Shown: positions 17,186-26,826, numbered from the stretch's first letter. The stretch: 64,000 bases of DNA from Splendidivirga corallicola (GCA_030442035.1 JAUJEA010000009.1:186001-250000); one strand, 5' to 3'. Numbers and translations are program-made. Notes: a model not told the origin generated them from the sequence alone.

Positions 17186-18922
17186 TTGAAGAGATTTTTT
17201 GTTAAGTTGATCATGATTATTTGCTCATACCAAAGCTATGGTCAAAGTGATATGCAAATCAATTTCGTGGGCAATCAGGATGATCTATCAATTCTGGATA
17301 AAGCAAAGCTCCTTAATAAAAAGATCGACTCGGTACAAATTCAATTTTTTCTAAAAAGAGCACTGTCAGATCTACACAAGCGAGGCTACTTGCAGGCAAG
17401 GTTTAATATACTGGATCTCAAAGATGATATAGTGGATGTTCATGTAGAAGCAGGCAAAGTTTATAAGCTTGCCCGGTTAGACCGAGGTAATCTTAATGAA
17501 GAGATCATTAACAAAGTTGGGTACAAAGAAAAATTCTACAGTGATCGTCCTTTTAATCATCATCAAGTAGCATTGCTGATGCAAAAGGTGTTGGATATTT
17601 CTGAGAATCAGGGTTATCCATTTGCTTCTATTCAATTGGATTCAATTAGTTTGGTCCAAAACATACTCAGAGCAAGTCTGAATTATGATCCCGGACCTTT
17701 TATCACGTTCGATTCATTAGAAGTTGCCGGTGATGCCAAATTGAAAGAAGGCTTCCTCACATCATATCTGCGTATCATCCCAGGCGAACCCTTTGATATG
17801 AGGAAAATCGAAAATGTTGATGCCAAACTAAACAGATTGCCTTATCTGGATAAGAATAAAACCGGCCATTTAACCTTTCAGAATACTCAGTCTACATTAC
17901 ATCTGGAGATTGATCATAAGAGGGTCAATCAAATTGATGGCATTGTAGGGTTTCTACCAAACGAAACGGATGATGGAAAACTTCTTTTGACAGGAGAATT
18001 TAATCTCGCATTGTACAATTTGTTTTCCAGTGGTAAGGGTCTTCAATTCAACTGGCAGAAGTTGAAGAAGTTTTCGCAATTTCTCAGAGCGAATTATTAT
18101 CATCCTAATCTATTCAGATCTCCGGTCAACTTAGATTTCACTTTTGAGCTACTGAAAGAAGATACCACCTTTATCAATAGATCCTTAGGCTTTGAGCTCT
18201 CATATGAAGGTGGGGTTTATAGCAGATTTAAGTTTTTTTCAAAAATTAGAAACACCTCTTTGCTTTCAGCCGCCACACTTAGAAATGTCAATGAGCTTCC
18301 GGACTTCCTGGACTCAGAGGTTAATGCATATGGCATAGGATACGAATGGAATAATCTAGACGATCCCTTTAACCCTCTTAGAGGATTCCGAGGTTTGATA
18401 GAAGCAGACGTAGGGAATAAAAAAATTAAAAGGAATGCCAATATAAATAGTTCTCTCTATGATGGAGTGGAGCTCACGAGTATTCAACTGGTCTCAAGCT
18501 TTGCATTGGAAAATTATGCAAGGCTAAGTCAGAGATTGGTATTGAGAAGTAAAATAAGCGGAGGTAAAATATTTAATGACAGACTTTTTCTGAATGATCT
18601 GTTTAGAATAGGAGGATTGAAGTCCCTGAGGGGGTTCAATGAAAACTTCTTTTTTGCATCTGATTATTTGATTGCTAATGTAGAGCTACGACTCCTGTTA
18701 GACAGAGCTTCTTATTTACTGATTTTTTATGACCAGGCTCATTTAAGAAAAAGGCTTGATAATATTATTGATAAAGACAATCCGTACGGTTTGGGAGTCG
18801 GATTAAATTTTTCCACAAATGCCGGAATATTCAGTTTTATTTATGCGTTAGGAAATTCCAGGCAACAAGCTTTTGGATTTGATTCATCAAAAATACATTT
18901 TGGATATATCAGCCGACTTTAA
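17186..18922 (+). CDS. Omp85/TamA-like outer-membrane protein
   Basis: 578 residues from TTG, with a signal peptide (cleavage near SYGQ, about 20). Residues about 25-240 resemble POTRA-type repeats with alternating short strands and helices. The C-terminal 330 residues form a beta-barrel of the Omp85 superfamily: the segment RIGGLKSLRGF carries the LRGF lid-loop motif, and the final strands follow the G-x-G-x-x-F and YALG pattern. Members insert or translocate outer-membrane proteins or surface lipids. It is shorter than BamA and lacks its usual five POTRA domains, so it is not the main assembly factor. It is divergent from hemW. Confidence 0.82.
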   Translation: MKRFFVKLIMIICSYQSYGQSDMQINFVGNQDDLSILDKAKLLNKKIDSVQIQFFLKRALSDLHKRGYLQARFNILDLKDDIVDVHVEAGKVYKLARLDRGNLNEEIINKVGYKEKFYSDRPFNHHQVALLMQKVLDISENQGYPFASIQLDSISLVQNILRASLNYDPGPFITFDSLEVAGDAKLKEGFLTSYLRIIPGEPFDMRKIENVDAKLNRLPYLDKNKTGHLTFQNTQSTLHLEIDHKRVNQIDGIVGFLPNETDDGKLLLTGEFNLALYNLFSSGKGLQFNWQKLKKFSQFLRANYYHPNLFRSPVNLDFTFELLKEDTTFINRSLGFELSYEGGVYSRFKFFSKIRNTSLLSAATLRNVNELPDFLDSEVNAYGIGYEWNNLDDPFNPLRGFRGLIEADVGNKKIKRNANINSSLYDGVELTSIQLVSSFALENYARLSQRLVLRSKISGGKIFNDRLFLNDLFRIGGLKSLRGFNENFFFASDYLIANVELRLLLDRASYLLIFYDQAHLRKRLDNIIDKDNPYGLGVGLNFSTNAGIFSFIYALGNSRQQAFGFDSSKIHFGYISRL

Positions 18923-18993
18923 AACTTGCTGATAAATTGTTTAAACTCCTAATTTCTGATAAATTGCGACAAGATCGCCTTGCCTAGTGCTGT

Positions 18994-20019
18994 ATGTTAA
19001 ATATTGTATTATCTATTTTGTGGGCTTTTCTGGTAGCGGTTTTTGCTGTGCCCTCGATCATATTTGTTTCTTATACAAAAAAACTTCTGGATGAACCTAA
19101 TCATCGATCGACACACGAATCGTTAATCCCCAGACTTGGAGGCCTGGCTATTTTTGCAGGATTCATGTCTGCCCTCACTATTTTTGGTGATTTGGGCGAT
19201 GGAGTACAACAATTACTGGCCGGTTGTTTGATCATTTTTTTTATAGGAGTTAAAGATGATATCATAACTGTTTCGGCTTTCAAAAAATTCTTTGTTCAGC
19301 TACTGGCAGCAGGAATTGTGATGATCATCGCGGATATCAGAATAACCAGCTTTCAGGGACTTTTTGGCATTTATGATTTGGAAATAGGAGTCAGCTATGC
19401 CTTTACCTTTTTTGTTATAATTGGTGTAACAAATGCCATAAACCTCATTGACGGATTGGATGGACTAGCAGGATGCGTGGTTGTACTTATCTCTTTGACC
19501 TTTGGCACCTACTTCTATATTTATGATAGTGCGTATGCTTATGTGGCCTTTTGCCTGGCAGGTGGAGTTCTGGGGTTTTTGAAATACAATATTCACAAGG
19601 CCAAAATATTCATGGGTGATACGGGATCACTGCTATGTGGCTTTATCATAGCAGTAATGGCCATTCAGTTTGTAGAAATGAAAATTATAGAATCTGCGCC
19701 CGCTGTCACAATAGGTATTCTGATTATACCAATTTTTGACACGACCAGAGTATTTGCCATAAGGATTTTTAACGGCCGATGGCCATTTCATCCTGATAGA
19801 AATCACATTCATCACAGACTTCTGGATGTTGGCTTTTCGCAATTGGCTGTGGTAATCTTGTTGATTGGAATGAACTTGTTGGTAATTTCTTTTACTATCC
19901 TTTTTGCTAGCTTTGGCAGTTTTCAACTTCTTTTAATAACCACTGTTTTTGCGATTTGCATAAGTTTTGTCCTGGATTTTGCAGTAAAAGAAGATAAAGA
20001 AGATAAGGTTAATGCCTAG
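18994..20019 (+). CDS. Undecaprenyl-phosphate sugar-1-phosphate transferase (WecA/MraY family)
   Basis: 341 residues with about ten transmembrane segments. Family motifs are present: GGLAIFAGF near residue 50, GVKDDI (acidic pair binding Mg), NAINLIDGLDGLAG, MGDTGSL and the HIHHRLLD loop that sets WecA-like enzymes apart from MraY. It should transfer a HexNAc-1-phosphate from a UDP sugar to undecaprenyl phosphate on the inner membrane, starting an O-antigen-like or exopolysaccharide chain. The stop overlaps the next start by eight bases. Two copies of CTGATAAATTG (18929 and 18956) precede the start. Confidence 0.9.
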   Translation: MLNIVLSILWAFLVAVFAVPSIIFVSYTKKLLDEPNHRSTHESLIPRLGGLAIFAGFMSALTIFGDLGDGVQQLLAGCLIIFFIGVKDDIITVSAFKKFFVQLLAAGIVMIIADIRITSFQGLFGIYDLEIGVSYAFTFFVIIGVTNAINLIDGLDGLAGCVVVLISLTFGTYFYIYDSAYAYVAFCLAGGVLGFLKYNIHKAKIFMGDTGSLLCGFIIAVMAIQFVEMKIIESAPAVTIGILIIPIFDTTRVFAIRIFNGRWPFHPDRNHIHHRLLDVGFSQLAVVILLIGMNLLVISFTILFASFGSFQLLLITTVFAICISFVLDFAVKEDKEDKVNA

Positions 20020-21181
20020 ATTTTTTTTTCAAAAGCTCATTCTAATATTAGCTCTCGCAATCTATTGTAATCACGATGGGGTTTACGCGAATGATCAATT
20101 TCAATTGATAAGAGACCTTAAGAGTGATTGGCTGGTTTATGACGGCAACTTAGATACCTATGTCCCATGGATAGAGCGGGCTACACAAACTCCTGTGAAT
20201 ATTAGCTTTGCTCTAAAAAAGTCAGAAGCCAATAATAATCAATTGCGTTTATGTTTGCATGAGGGGACCTCCTTGTTTATTGAGCAACAAATTGTTCAAT
20301 TTTTTGATGCCTCCAAATGCCTGACGCTTGATGGTGATAGTTTATTCTCTGTGTATGATCAGGAGAACATTTTTATAACCATTTATTCTCCAGCACTTGA
20401 TAAGTCGAGAAGTGAAACCTTGTTGGTTTCCCCTTCGAACTATAACAGGCCTGTACAAGGTGATCAAAATAATGATTATAATCCAATTCGGAGACCTCCA
20501 ACAGTCTTTAAGAATTTTTTCATTATAGCCATGTTGGTAGTCCTTGCTTGTATGGGAGCTTCTTACCAATTAGATCAATATACATTCAAGAATTTTTACA
20601 GTTTCAGAAAAGCAGTCAACTTTAAATTAAGAGATGAAAACGTGGCTAATCCCAGGTTTTTGGCAAAATCCAATCTGTTGATCCTTTTGACACATAGTTT
20701 AATAATTGCCTTCAGCCTGATTGTTATCTCCAAAATGACATCTGCTGTCTTACCTCCAGTTTTTATAAGCGATTTCTCAAACTTATTTTCAGCACTTTAT
20801 GACTGGCTGACGATGGGGTTATTCGTGTTCCTGCTCATTTGGTTTAAGTACATCATTATATTAGCGATAAGCAATTTATTTGATCTGAAAAGGATAAATA
20901 ATTTTCATTTTTTAGAGTTTATCAGATTGTCAATGATAATCTATTTAGGTGTAATAGCCTTGATTGCTGTTCTTTTACTTTCCTCCTATCAGCCTAATTC
21001 AGAGGGATTTATCTTTTTAAAAGGGCTTATAGTAGTGTTGTCAGTTATACGCGTGATCGTATTATACTTTAAATTTTTAAGATTAGTATCGTTTAGAAAT
21101 CTTTATTTATTTTCATACCTTTGCACCACGGAAATTTTGCCTTTGATTGTTGGCTTGAAAGTACTCTACATAAGTCCATAA
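20012..21181 (+). CDS. DUF4271 membrane protein
   Basis: 389 residues with an N-terminal signal peptide (about 1-26, ending VYAN), a periplasmic region of about 140 residues, and then about seven transmembrane segments in the last 220 residues. The C-terminal part (FLRLVSFRNLYLFSYLCTTEI near residues 355-375) fits DUF4271, a Bacteroidota-specific family. This family is often encoded next to hemD, as here. The ATG overlaps the preceding stop by eight bases, so coupling with the sugar-phosphate transferase is likely. Function is unknown. Confidence 0.8.
   Translation: MPRFFFQKLILILALAIYCNHDGVYANDQFQLIRDLKSDWLVYDGNLDTYVPWIERATQTPVNISFALKKSEANNNQLRLCLHEGTSLFIEQQIVQFFDASKCLTLDGDSLFSVYDQENIFITIYSPALDKSRSETLLVSPSNYNRPVQGDQNNDYNPIRRPPTVFKNFFIIAMLVVLACMGASYQLDQYTFKNFYSFRKAVNFKLRDENVANPRFLAKSNLLILLTHSLIIAFSLIVISKMTSAVLPPVFISDFSNLFSALYDWLTMGLFVFLLIWFKYIIILAISNLFDLKRINNFHFLEFIRLSMIIYLGVIALIAVLLLSSYQPNSEGFIFLKGLIVVLSVIRVIVLYFKFLRLVSFRNLYLFSYLCTTEILPLIVGLKVLYISP
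21116..21123 (+). promoter_or_regulatory. Candidate internal promoter for hemD (TACCTTTG)
   Basis: TACCTTTG followed by CACC is an exact TAnnTTTG element with the start context common in Bacteroidota. It lies inside the 3' end of the DUF4271 gene, about 100 bases before the hemD ATG. The upstream -33 region (TTTAG at about 21092) is only a partial match. Confidence 0.45.
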
Positions 21182-21222
21182 ATCACAAAAGTTTAAAGAG
21201 ATAAAAAGTACGAAGCTGAGCT

Positions 21223-21996
21223 ATGACAAATAAATCTGAAGAGAGATTGAGAAAAGTAAATAGCATTCTTGTTTCCCAGCCAAAACCAACAAGTAATAAT
21301 TCACCTTATTTTACCTTGGCTGAAAAATATAATTTGAAAATTGACTTTAGACCCTTTATTCAAGTTGATCCAATCAGTGTAAAAGAGTTTAGAAAGCAGA
21401 AAATTGATATATTAAATCATACCGCTGTAATATTTACGAGTAGAAACGCGGTTGATCATTTTTTCAGACTCTGTACTGAGAGTAAAATTGAAATGCCTAG
21501 TGACATGAAATACTTCTGTATTTCAGAGCAAACTGCTAACTACCTTCAAAAATATATCGTTATTCGAAAACGAAAGATTTTCACAGGAACAAGAACAGCG
21601 CTTGATCTTATCGAAATCTTAAAGAAACACAGGAACGAAAAATACATCTTTCCATGTTCCAATATCAGGAAGAACGACATTCCTGATTTCCTTAAAAATG
21701 AGGGATACAACTTCACAGAGGCCACAATTTATAAAACAGTCGCAAGTGATTTATCTGATCTGGCCGATGTGAATTACGATATAATTGCATTCTATAGTCC
21801 CTCAGGAATAAACTCATTATTTGTAAACTTTCCGGATTTCAAGCAGAATGCCACAAGGATTGCTGCCTTTGGCCCTACTACTGCAAAGGCAGTGCGAGAC
21901 GCGGGCTTGGATCTGGACATTGAAGCACCTTTACCAAATGCCCCTTCCATGACTGGTGCTCTTGAGCTTTACATTAAAAAGGCAAACGACCTTTAA
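21223..21996 (+). CDS. hemD: Uroporphyrinogen-III synthase
   Basis: 257 residues, two Rossmann-like lobes. Recognisable elements are ILVSQPKP at the start, the FTSRNAVDHFF segment (about residues 68-78), the inter-lobe KYIFPCSNIRKNDIPDFL part, DIIAFYSPSGINSLF, and a last segment AAFGPTTAKAVRDAGL. The enzyme closes hydroxymethylbilane with inversion of ring D to give uroporphyrinogen III for heme and related tetrapyrroles. Sequence conservation in this family is low, but the order of elements and the DUF4271 neighbour support the call. It lies about 120 bases before porP. Confidence 0.88.
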   Translation: MTNKSEERLRKVNSILVSQPKPTSNNSPYFTLAEKYNLKIDFRPFIQVDPISVKEFRKQKIDILNHTAVIFTSRNAVDHFFRLCTESKIEMPSDMKYFCISEQTANYLQKYIVIRKRKIFTGTRTALDLIEILKKHRNEKYIFPCSNIRKNDIPDFLKNEGYNFTEATIYKTVASDLSDLADVNYDIIAFYSPSGINSLFVNFPDFKQNATRIAAFGPTTAKAVRDAGLDLDIEAPLPNAPSMTGALELYIKKANDL

Positions 21997-22026
21997 TAGT
22001 AAATTCTTTAGTAAAATTTAAAAACA

Positions 22027-22089
22027 ATAGCACTTTTCTCACGTTGTTGATGTTAAATACTTTGGCATCATAACTGAAAAAAGTGCTAT
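22027..22089 (+). repeat. Inverted repeat upstream of porP
   Basis: The 14-base arms 22027-22040 (ATAGCACTTTTCTC) and 22076-22089 (GAAAAAAGTGCTAT) pair with one mismatch around a 35-base loop. The loop holds a smaller GATG/CATC stem. It lies 27 bases before the porP ATG. No T-run follows, so a leader structure or operator is more likely than a terminator of hemD. Confidence 0.55.
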
Positions 22090-22116
22090 ATTTATATTCA
22101 AGTTGTTTTAAATTTT

Positions 22117-23073
22117 ATGAGAGAGAGAATTACTTTGTTGCTGATTGCCTTGGCATTTATTCTATCACCTGCCCAAGCGCAACAAGATGCACAATTCAGT
22201 CAATATATGTTTAATACACTTTTTTACAATCCTGCTTATGCTGGGGTAGAAGGTGTAACTAAACTTTCCGCAATTTACAGATCACAATGGTCGGGATTTA
22301 CAACTACCTTTGACGGTAGTGGCGGCGCACCTAATACTCAGGTGGTAAGTTTGAACGCACCAATACTGAGGTTTAGAAGTGGAGCCGGTATACATATAGT
22401 GAATGACAATTTAGGACCGCTTAATAATCTGGAAGTTCAGGCCTCTTATGCATATCACCTTGCCATTAAAGATGCGAAGTTGAGCTTCGGAATTCGGGCA
22501 GGTATATTTTCTCAATCAATTAATGGTAACAAATATAGAGCAGTAGATCCTGATGATGATTTGTTAATTGATGGGAAAGAATCTCAGATCAGACCCGACC
22601 TGGCACTTGGTGCTTACTATACTACCGAAAATTATTATGTTGGAATTAGTGTGAACCATGTTCTTAAAGCTGAGTTTGATTTTGGAGTGGATCAACTGCG
22701 AAATGCTTTGGAGAATCATGTAGTTCTAACAGCTGGTTATCATTACGATTTTAACAACAACTTTATACTTACGCCCTCGATAATTGTTAAATCAGAGTTT
22801 AATACCTATTCCTTTGATTTTAGCTTACTGGGCACATATAATGATAAATTTTGGGGAGGTGTGTCATTTAGACAATCTGACGCTGCCATAGTGATGCTTG
22901 GTTATGCATTAGGGAAAGAAAATGCACTAAGGCTTGGTTACTCACTAGACTACATCATTGCAGGGCAAGATGCCAAGCAACCAACTTCTCATGAAATTGT
23001 GTTAAGTTATACCTTACCGCCAGTTATCCCTGGTAGTAAAAAGATTATCAGAACTCCCCGCTTTAGACATTAA
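22117..23073 (+). CDS. porP: PorP/SprF-family type IX secretion outer-membrane protein
   Basis: 318 residues with a signal peptide (cleavage after PAQA, residue 21). The mature start QQDAQFSQYMFNTLFYNPAY is the hallmark of the PorP/SprF family, followed by SAIYRSQWSGF and an even series of beta strands of an outer-membrane barrel. PorP is needed for T9SS function in Porphyromonas gingivalis, and SprF handles SprB export in Flavobacterium johnsoniae. Its position directly before gldK-gldN favours the core PorP role. The gene is separated from gldK by 207 bases that include a candidate promoter. Confidence 0.93.
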   Translation: MRERITLLLIALAFILSPAQAQQDAQFSQYMFNTLFYNPAYAGVEGVTKLSAIYRSQWSGFTTTFDGSGGAPNTQVVSLNAPILRFRSGAGIHIVNDNLGPLNNLEVQASYAYHLAIKDAKLSFGIRAGIFSQSINGNKYRAVDPDDDLLIDGKESQIRPDLALGAYYTTENYYVGISVNHVLKAEFDFGVDQLRNALENHVVLTAGYHYDFNNNFILTPSIIVKSEFNTYSFDFSLLGTYNDKFWGGVSFRQSDAAIVMLGYALGKENALRLGYSLDYIIAGQDAKQPTSHEIVLSYTLPPVIPGSKKIIRTPRFRH

Positions 23074-23221
23074 GAAATTAAAATTTGCACCCGTTAAAAT
23101 AAAATACCTTATCTGTACGTAGTAAAAATGTGTGTGTATCAGTTTTTCATTAAAAATCTTCTTAAATATTACAACATACAGATTTAAGAATTTATTGGTG
23201 TGATAGATTATTATTAAGTAA

Positions 23222-23229
23222 TAATTTTG
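23222..23229 (+). promoter_or_regulatory. Candidate gldK promoter (-7 box TAATTTTG)
   Basis: TAATTTTG fits TAnnTTTG. Its surroundings (15 bases from ATAATTTTG to ATTCC) are identical to those upstream of cysQ at about 43.27 kb. The box lies 52 bases before the ATG at 23281 and would overlap an upstream TTG at 23227, which supports the later start. A TTG at 23195 is a distant -33 candidate. Confidence 0.5.
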
Positions 23230-23280
23230 AATTCCTTTAATACTCAAGGGATGCTTGGAATTTTTAAACTTAAAGGTGTT

Positions 23281-24321
23281 ATGAATAAAAATGTGATTTT
23301 GAAAAAAATTCTCTTTTATCTTGTTATGGCCGGTCCGTTTGCCTTGCAAAGCTGTGGCTTGCTAGGCGGAAGAGGAGGGGATGACCGTGGTGAACTGATC
23401 GGTGTACAAGGCCGTGAAGGTTGGACAATGACGGTTCCTTACGGTATGGTAGCTGTTCCTGGAGGTACTTTTCATATGGGGCAGGCAGATGAAGATATAG
23501 CCGCAACACAAATTAACTTCAATAAACAAATTACCATTGGTGGTTTCTATATGGACGATACGGAAATTACCAATAATGAGTATCGCCAGTTTATGGATGA
23601 GATACTTGAAGATTCTTTATCCGTTCTAGGAGAAGATTTCGTTATGCAAGAACTTTATCCTGATACAACCATGTGGATAAAGGATTTCACACACCACTTC
23701 GGCGATCCGGTAGCAGCCTATTACTACTGGCATCCAGCTTTTGATAATTACCCTGTTGTAGGTGTTGATTGGGAAGCTGCAAAGTATTTCTCAAAGTGGA
23801 GAACAAGACATCTCAACGACAGCCGTATATCTAGAGGTTTATGGACAATGCCTGACTTTAGATTACCGACAGAAGCCGAATGGGAATATGCTGCCAAAGG
23901 TGGAAGAAAAAATGCCAAATATCCCTGGGGTAACCCGTATATAAGAAATTCGAAAGGTTGTATGCTTGCCAACTTTAAGCCAGGTAGAGGAAACTACCAT
24001 GATGATGGATTTGACTATACCTCACCGGTAGGTTCTTATTTTTCAAATGACTTTGGCTTATATGATATGTCTGGCAATGTTTCCGAATGGTGCGAGGATG
24101 CCTTCAATCCAGCTTCGGTTCCATTGGTTTGGGATTTGAATCCAACATTTTTTGATGACAACGAACCTAAAAAAGTGATTCGAGGTGGATCCTGGAAAGA
24201 CATAGCATATTATCTTGAAACAGGGACCAGAACATTTGAATATAAAGATTCAGCCCGAGCTTATATTGGATTTAGATGTGCGATGACTTACTTAGGAAGG
24301 TCAGCTGGCACAGAGTTCTAA
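23281..24321 (+). CDS. gldK: Gliding motility/T9SS lipoprotein GldK (PorK)
   Basis: 346 residues from ATG 23281; this start gives a lipoprotein signal peptide with the lipobox LQSC (Cys 25). The body is a formylglycine-generating-enzyme-like (SUMF1) fold: MVAVPGGTFHMG, the FYMDDTEITNNEY segment, FRLPTEAEWEYAAKGG, DMSGNVSEWCED and the terminal KVIRGGSW and GFRCAM. GldK forms the outer-membrane-linked ring of the T9SS with GldN. It is shorter than many GldK proteins but complete in motifs. The order gldK-gldL-gldM-gldN separates it from the related GldJ. Confidence 0.95.
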   Translation: MNKNVILKKILFYLVMAGPFALQSCGLLGGRGGDDRGELIGVQGREGWTMTVPYGMVAVPGGTFHMGQADEDIAATQINFNKQITIGGFYMDDTEITNNEYRQFMDEILEDSLSVLGEDFVMQELYPDTTMWIKDFTHHFGDPVAAYYYWHPAFDNYPVVGVDWEAAKYFSKWRTRHLNDSRISRGLWTMPDFRLPTEAEWEYAAKGGRKNAKYPWGNPYIRNSKGCMLANFKPGRGNYHDDGFDYTSPVGSYFSNDFGLYDMSGNVSEWCEDAFNPASVPLVWDLNPTFFDDNEPKKVIRGGSWKDIAYYLETGTRTFEYKDSARAYIGFRCAMTYLGRSAGTEF

Positions 24322-24375
24322 TATAATACCCCCAAATTCTTTAGTTAAATAATTATAACCTAAAATATTGTAAAA

Positions 24376-25182
24376 ATGAGCAGAAAAAAAGGTGGATTTT
24401 CAGAATTGTTCTACAGTACTATAATGCCAAAAATATATGGTATAGGAGCAGCTGTGGTTATTGTCGGAGCGATGTTTAAAATATTGCATTTGCCCGGAGC
24501 TGATCCAATGCTTGTAGTTGGACTAACTACTGAGGCGATAATATTCTTCTTCAGTGCTTTTGAACCTAAACATTTCGAACCGGATTGGTCTAAAGTATAT
24601 CCTGAACTAGGAGAGGATTATGATGGACCAGCTCCAAACAGAGCAACGCAAGGTAGCGGTAATGGATCTGTAACAAAGAAATTAGATCACATGTTGGAAA
24701 GCTCCAAAATTGGGCCTGAACTCATTGATAGCTTAGGCAAAGGCATGAGAAATATTGCTGATTCCGCACAGAAAATGTCTAATCTGAGTAGTGCTGCAGT
24801 GGCCACTGATGAATATGCAAAGAATGTTCAAAACGCTTCTAGATCTTTAATAGATATGAACAAGTCTTACGCTTCTACTGTCAGTGCAATGTCTGAAATG
24901 ACAAGTGCTTCTAAAGATGCCAAAGAATACCATTCTCAGGTTCAGAGTGTCACAAAAAATCTAAGTGCTTTGAATGCTGTTTATGAAATGGAGCTTCAAG
25001 ATGCCAATAGCCATTTGAAAGCAATGAATAAATTCTATTCAAACGTTTCAGCTGCTATGGAGAGCATGGCAGAAGCCAGTAGAGAAACTGAGAAATTCAA
25101 GAATGAAATGTCAAGCTTAACAACTAACTTGACTTCACTAAATACTGTTTACGGTAACATGTTAACCGCCATGAAAGGTTAA
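24376..25182 (+). CDS. gldL: T9SS motor protein GldL (PorL)
   Basis: 268 residues. Two N-terminal transmembrane helices (about 18-36 and 43-62) hold the conserved ILHLPGADPMLVVGL segment and an in-membrane Glu at about 53 (TTEAIIFFF), equivalent to the residue needed for proton flow in the GldLM motor. A long cytoplasmic helical part (about 95-268) shows repeated units of roughly 45 residues (for example MNKSYASTVSAMSEM and MNKFYSNVSAAMESM). GldL and GldM form a 5:2 proton-driven motor in the inner membrane that powers T9SS and gliding. It is followed by gldM after 47 bases. Confidence 0.96.
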   Translation: MSRKKGGFSELFYSTIMPKIYGIGAAVVIVGAMFKILHLPGADPMLVVGLTTEAIIFFFSAFEPKHFEPDWSKVYPELGEDYDGPAPNRATQGSGNGSVTKKLDHMLESSKIGPELIDSLGKGMRNIADSAQKMSNLSSAAVATDEYAKNVQNASRSLIDMNKSYASTVSAMSEMTSASKDAKEYHSQVQSVTKNLSALNAVYEMELQDANSHLKAMNKFYSNVSAAMESMAEASRETEKFKNEMSSLTTNLTSLNTVYGNMLTAMKG

Positions 25183-25229
25183 TTCTAATGATGTTTGTTA
25201 GTTTCAAATTAATCAAAAGCTTTTAATAT

Positions 25230-26807
25230 ATGGCTGGTGCAAAAGAAACCCCCAGGCAGAGGATGATCGGAATGATGTACCTGGTACTCACGGCTCTTCT
25301 GGCCCTACAAGTAAGTAATAGTGTTCTTCAAAAGTTTATATTTATTAACGACACACTCGAGCAATCGGTGCTGGAAGGAAGTACCGGTAATTCGGGAACC
25401 GTTGATAGAATAAAGGCTGCTGTTGATAAAGCAGGAAATCGAAATAAAGATGTTGCTGTACTCGACAAAGCTCAACAGATCAGAAATGAAACAAGTGCTG
25501 TTTTATCAAAATTAGATGGGTATAAAAAGTTGCTGATCGATGTCACAAAGGCTAAGAATGAAGATGGTACTTATAATAGCAATATTAAGAATGAGGAAAA
25601 AGTTGCCAATTTGATGTTAAATCAAAAGAAGGGCAATGAAATAAAAGATGTTTTGAATGGATATGCTGAGTTTCTGACTAAAACATCAGGGATGTCCTTT
25701 GACGCATTTGCACTTGATGCAAAAGATGATCCTGCCTTTGCTAACGATAAGAACCAGAATAAAAAGAAGTTTGATGCTTTGTATTTTGAGACTACTCCCA
25801 TGGGAGCGGCACTCGCTCAGTTAAGTGAGTTCCAGTCCAAGGTAATCAATAAAGAAGCGCAGGCTCTTGATAAACTGGCGCGTGATGTAGGAGCTGAAGA
25901 TGTTAAATTTGATAATATTGTTGCAATGGTAAGACCCGAGTCGAATGTGGTTGCAGCCGGAGCAAGATATAAAGCTGAAATGTTTATAGCAGCATCTTCT
26001 TCAGGAATAACCCCTACTATGAAAAAAGATGGTCAGGAGATCAAAGTGGAAAATGGAAAAGGACTAGTTGAATTTACTGCTACTCCTGGAAATTACGATA
26101 AGGAGGGATTAGCAAGAAAAACATTCACTGCTGAAATTGCTATCCCGGGTAAAGATACTGTTTATACCAGTGAAATTGAATATTTTGTGGCGAGACCTGT
26201 AATAGAGATTCAGTCTGCTGCACTTCAGGCATTGTATCTTGGATGTGGTAATGAACTACAGGTGAATGTTCCTGCATTAGGAACTTCTTATGATCCTGCT
26301 TTTACAGTAACCGGTGGTTCGTCTATCAAAGGACAGACCAGAGGTTTGGTGACGATCGTTCCAAACGCAAAAAATGTTGAATTGACAGTACGGAGTGGAG
26401 GCAATTTGATCGGAACCAAAAAATTCACTGTAAAACCAATTCCACCTGCTAACATCAAGTTGAAAACAAGAGGCAAGGAAGTAAACCAAAAAACTGGTGA
26501 GACTATTTCTAACCTTAGAAGTTTGGATATCCAGGCTATTGCGGAAGATGGTTTTGCGCAATTATTGCCCAAAGATGCTCGTTATAGAGTGACCAAATGG
26601 ACAATCCGTTTAGCAAGAGGATCCCGAGCAGTTGGTCAGCCTATAAAAGCTACAAAGGAAAAGGTTAATCTTTCTAACCTCATGAGGAACGCAAGATCCG
26701 GAGACAGGTTGTCTATCGAGATAAATGAATTAAAAAGGTTAAATTTCAAAGGTCAAACAGAAGTGGCTAAAGTAAATAGCAAGTACATAAATGTACCTTT
26801 GAATTAA
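25230..26807 (+). CDS. gldM: T9SS motor protein GldM (PorM)
   Basis: 525 residues. A single transmembrane helix near the N-terminus (MMYLVLTALLALQVSNSVL, about 13-31) is preceded by the conserved KETPRQRMIG. The rest is a long periplasmic chain of four domains, including the helical D1 and the beta-rich D2-D4, where the terminal domain contacts GldK/GldN. The length fits the family (about 510-525). It is the partner of GldL in the inner-membrane proton motor and reaches across the periplasm. The next coding start follows 19 bases after the stop. Confidence 0.96.
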   Translation: MAGAKETPRQRMIGMMYLVLTALLALQVSNSVLQKFIFINDTLEQSVLEGSTGNSGTVDRIKAAVDKAGNRNKDVAVLDKAQQIRNETSAVLSKLDGYKKLLIDVTKAKNEDGTYNSNIKNEEKVANLMLNQKKGNEIKDVLNGYAEFLTKTSGMSFDAFALDAKDDPAFANDKNQNKKKFDALYFETTPMGAALAQLSEFQSKVINKEAQALDKLARDVGAEDVKFDNIVAMVRPESNVVAAGARYKAEMFIAASSSGITPTMKKDGQEIKVENGKGLVEFTATPGNYDKEGLARKTFTAEIAIPGKDTVYTSEIEYFVARPVIEIQSAALQALYLGCGNELQVNVPALGTSYDPAFTVTGGSSIKGQTRGLVTIVPNAKNVELTVRSGGNLIGTKKFTVKPIPPANIKLKTRGKEVNQKTGETISNLRSLDIQAIAEDGFAQLLPKDARYRVTKWTIRLARGSRAVGQPIKATKEKVNLSNLMRNARSGDRLSIEINELKRLNFKGQTEVAKVNSKYINVPLN

Positions 26808-26826
26808 ATTGAAAAAAATTGGTGAT

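Noticed and set aside
18929-18966. Two copies of CTGATAAATTG before the sugar-1-phosphate transferase gene
   Set aside because: A single 11-base direct repeat in AT-rich DNA; LytTR-type sites differ in form, so no regulator can be proposed.
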